DNA from: Ditylenchus dipsaci | Lineage: Eukaryota > Nematoda > Chromadorea > Rhabditida > Anguinidae | Reading direction: 5' to 3' | Assembly (NCBI GenBank): GCA_004194705.1 | Contig: SADC01001290.1 | Location: 186,001-250,000, forward strand | Length of the DNA: 64,000 nucleotides | In this document: positions 61,201 through 64,000 of the stretch, in pieces | Numbering within the stretch: position 1 is the stretch's first letter | Layout of the letters: each line of letters opens with the position of its first letter | Translations under genes and position numbers: made by a program | The notes under the pieces: generated by a model | Told to the model about the DNA's origin: nothing | What the model saw: only the letters and a program-made list of their open reading frames with translations | Database searches by the model: none

Positions 61201-62767
61201 TACTTGTTAGCATATTCCAAAACATAATTCACATCTGGATTGGCTGGTTTTCGAAGAAAATTTGGGCTATTAAAACAGAATCTAAATTTTAGAATCAAAA
61301 TTGGCTATAATGCCCCAGGCTGGGTTGGATGTCCTAAATTGGGCAAAATATATTGGTGTGAGAACCGTGACAGGGTGGGTTTCTGACAGTGAGTATGAGA
61401 TATATGGCTGGGTTGGATGTACTGAAGATATCTTAAAAGTAAGTATGGGATTTCAGGCGGGTAATCGTTTTAAAAGTGGGTATGAGATGACAGGCTGGAT
61501 CATATGTTTAAACTTGGTAAGAAACCGCAGGTTGAGTTAAGTATTTGAAATATGTACCAGATGTCTCCAGGTCTCATACTATGTACGGACGCGCGTAGAG
61601 CGTTTAAAATATAACAAGAAAAGCCGGAGTATAGAATCCCCTGGCCCGAAAACCGGTCTAACACTCGTTTTTTACGCGATTTGACCACTTTTACGTATAG
61701 AAAAGATGAAAAACGATTGGGAAAGCACTTTCCACAAAAAAAATTTTGACCAAAAATCGACTTTTTAGGCCGTTCTGGAGGGTACTCAGACACCTTATTT
61801 GGTGGTTTTTACCCTGTTATGGTCACTGGAGCTGGGCAAAAAGAGTCTCTATATACATTTTTCATCAAGAGTCTTGCTCGGAATCATGTCTAAGGTAAGT
61901 GTGTGCGCGCATCTCTAACTCTCAAGCCCCCTGCGCCCCGAAGGGGTTTCGCAGGGGAATGGTAGGGGTAATTTATTTCTAAGATTTGTTTTTCCTCTGT
62001 TAAAATATTTGCTCCTGGCCTTCCTAGTTACACATGTAAGAAATAGAAATTTGGCTGTGGAAAAGATAGAAACAGCAGCCTTTGCCCCTGATTAGGATTT
62101 TAGGATTTTCGGTTTGATTGAGAATTCTGATGTAAAGGCAATAGCTCAAGCATTTTAAGAAAGTTGAAATAATGGGGAATAAAAAAAAATTATATGCATT
62201 AGGCAAGTTTTTATCGCCAGTTTCTCTGGCCAATCGGTGATCCAACGACCCTTCCGAAAACTAAAAAACTTCAGGTAAAATTGGTTGCTGCTGTTGTTGA
62301 AACCCGAAATTCGTTCGATAAGGCTACAAATGTTCCCGCTTTTTTAATGTCAAGTTTTCTTAGACTTTTTTCTTTCATTTCTATACTACTAGGATTTTCT
62401 TGTAATGTGTTGTGTTCAAAACTAGTGACAACATAATTTATATTGGTATCTTCAAGAAACTATTAGACAAAATTTGTTTGCAGTAATCTTTTCACTAATT
62501 TTTCTTGCACTACATCATCCTACTGACACTGTTTAAAGAAAGTTCTCTCGAAATATTAATAGTTGTTACTAAATCTAAATCTCGTAAAATGAATTAGCAC
62601 AAAAGGACTGGTCTCGCTTGAAAAAAATCGGTGTGAAAGTCTTCAGAAAAAACCTTAAAGTTTTTTCATCAGAACTTTCACAACAGCCTGATACAGATAG
62701 ATATAAATGTTTCCATAAAATATTTACCATATTTAACAAAATGCCAGTAGCAAATGTCGCCCTTTTT
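61201..62767. other. Convergent intergenic region between ALG1 and HIRIP3
   Basis: 61300-61520 has diverged units of about 50 bp (GGCTGGGTTGGATGT..., GTAAGTATGGGATTTCAGGCGGG). 61840-61960 is a partial hairpin element (TGTCTAAGGTAAGTGTGTGC, AAGCCCCCTGCGCCCC). No further gene is seen. Confidence 0.5.
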
Positions 62768-64000
62768 TCAATCCGAATCTCCCTCTGAACCCTCAGAAGA
62801 CACAATATCGGCCAGTGAGGCAAAGACTTGTTTGGGTCCTCTAGGTCCCTCGTCCTCTGAGTCACTTTCCTCCTCCTCATCTTCATCCTCTTCTGAAGTG
62901 CTATCCAAAGTAACTACTTCTGGAGATCCACCTTTACGACAACAAATCCTCGTTTTCTCTTCTGACTTCTCAGCACTCGAGTCTCTGCAAACCATTTTTG
63001 TAAAAAACCCTGAAATTAGAAAAACTCGACCACTTGCGCTATTGATCAAAGACTTGACTTGAGATTTGAGAGTGGGGTTTAGAATTTCCAGAGACATGAC
63101 CTCTCTCTTGAAGTCCTGGTCCGCCTTGTACTGCAGGCACTTGTCCATTCCAAACGGCTCTGAAAATGCGATTTTAACAGAAAGCATTGAGACGTTTGCT
63201 TTAATTATTGAGTTATCATGCGGTGGTCCGAAAAAAATACTGTATCTATGTCCTAATTTCACTACTCGGGCTTTGCCTAGGTCTCCTAGTTTATTTATAG
63301 GTACAGTCCTTTTCTCGATTTAACCGTATCCCTCAAGTAGGGTTTTACACTTTTTTACCTCGATTAAAGTCAATTCTGATTCATCAGCCTGGTCTTGTTG
63401 ATTTTTTCGATCGTTTTGTGATGACAACACTTATGCAGTTATAATCAATTACACATCAATTCTAAAAAGGTGTACGTTAAATCGAGAGGCTTGGTTCTTT
63501 TTGTAAAACTGTTAACATTCACAAAGACAATCGATAAAATCAGAATCTTTGCGATTTTTCAGAATCGGACCTCCTCCCAAAAAGACCACCCCCCCCCCTC
63601 CTCCCCTTTTTGGACCGTCTGGTAAGATCTACTTACTCTGTATCCCTTTTTTGACCAAATACTCTTCCAGTAGTTTGACTATGTGGTCATCAGAAGATGA
63701 ATTCTGCAGCAATTCTTCATATTTGGGGCGCAAACCAGCTGCGTTAATATATTTCTTAAGTCTCTGGATTCGAGGATCATCCTCGTTTTTGACTAGTTTA
63801 GCCTAAAATATTTCGCAAATTTAATATGTGACGGTAAAAAATCATACCTTAGCGATTTTGCGTTTCTTGCCAGGACTGCAAGGTTCTTCACTAGAGCCGC
63901 GAGAGAGACGGCGATGACCACTGGATCCAGTGGATTGAGTCTTGCGAGGCTTGTGAATGACCGAATGGGACAAAGAACGGGACTTTTGAAGGTTGCTCTT
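62768..64000 (-). CDS. HIRIP3: HIRIP3-like histone chaperone, 3' part (runs off the window)
   Basis: Minus-strand exons: 64000-63848 (incomplete 5'), 63802-63637 and 63159 down to the stop at 62768, with GT-AG introns (the first 45 nt). The first visible part is Ser/Lys/Arg-rich (KKRKIAK). The second encodes IQRLKKYINAAGLRPKYEEL and LVKKGIQ. The third starts KPFGMDKCLQYKADQDFKRE then VMSLEI. Together they match the conserved HIRIP3 domain (..LKKYIR..G.R.NYKKL..., then ..G..G.P.LEKC...). The acidic C-terminus (EEDEDEEEESDSEDE) fits the CHZ-type H2A-H2B binding tail. HIRIP3 works with the HIRA histone deposition pathway in the nucleus. Between 63030 and 62983 the straight frame reads a hydrophobic stretch (VFLISGFFTKMVC). 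A 47-nt GT-AG intron there, plus one lost base near 62926, would give a basic NLS-like stretch instead. Unresolved. Confidence 0.75.

Overview
This is a gene-poor, transposon-rich stretch of an animal nuclear genome. It holds spliced genes with GT-AG introns, several metazoan protein families and AATAAA signals, and no bacterial features. Five host genes can be supported. RPL34 (minus, 4534-4932) encodes a ribosomal protein. A CIP4/FBP17/TOCA gene with F-BAR, HR1 and SH3 domains (plus, about 7793-19760) acts on membrane curvature and actin. A JmjC histone demethylase of the KDM2/KDM7 type (plus, 37803-54677) acts on chromatin. ALG1 (plus, 56351-61131) adds the first mannose in N-glycan synthesis. 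HIRIP3 (minus, 62768 to beyond 64000) is a histone chaperone. A possible sixth gene of unknown function (11809-12417) lies in CIP4 intron 1. The species cannot be read from the window; a small-intron invertebrate (nematode, tardigrade or similar ecdysozoan) fits best.

Layout: 1-4.1 kb holds a foldback element and a decayed MULE transposase. RPL34 follows at 4.5-4.9 kb, then a foldback with minisatellite arms at 5-7 kb. CIP4 runs from 7.8 to 19.8 kb with elements in most long introns. 20-37.8 kb has no host gene and is nested mobile DNA: a 1.26-kb palindrome, a mariner relic, a tRNA-like pol III unit inside a palindrome, and a 3.7-kb foldback carrying MULE fragments. The demethylase fills 37.8-54.7 kb, ALG1 56.4-61.1 kb, and HIRIP3 converges on ALG1 from the right edge.

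Introns fall into two classes. About 20 are 43-60 nt. Nearly all longer ones (0.3-2.9 kb) contain recognisable insertions, so transposons appear to have inflated originally tiny introns. The mobile DNA falls into TA-flanked Tc1/mariner- or pogo-like MITEs, TTAA-flanked piggyBac-like MITEs, MULE and Merlin (ISXO2-type) relics, and a striking set of foldback elements whose inverted arms are tandem arrays of a short unit (8-32 bp) that differs from element to element.

A second pattern is that five clear one-base losses break otherwise excellent reading frames, always in the same direction and usually in a run of identical bases. This looks like systematic homopolymer under-calling in the assembly rather than five dead genes. 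The exon maps below allow for it.
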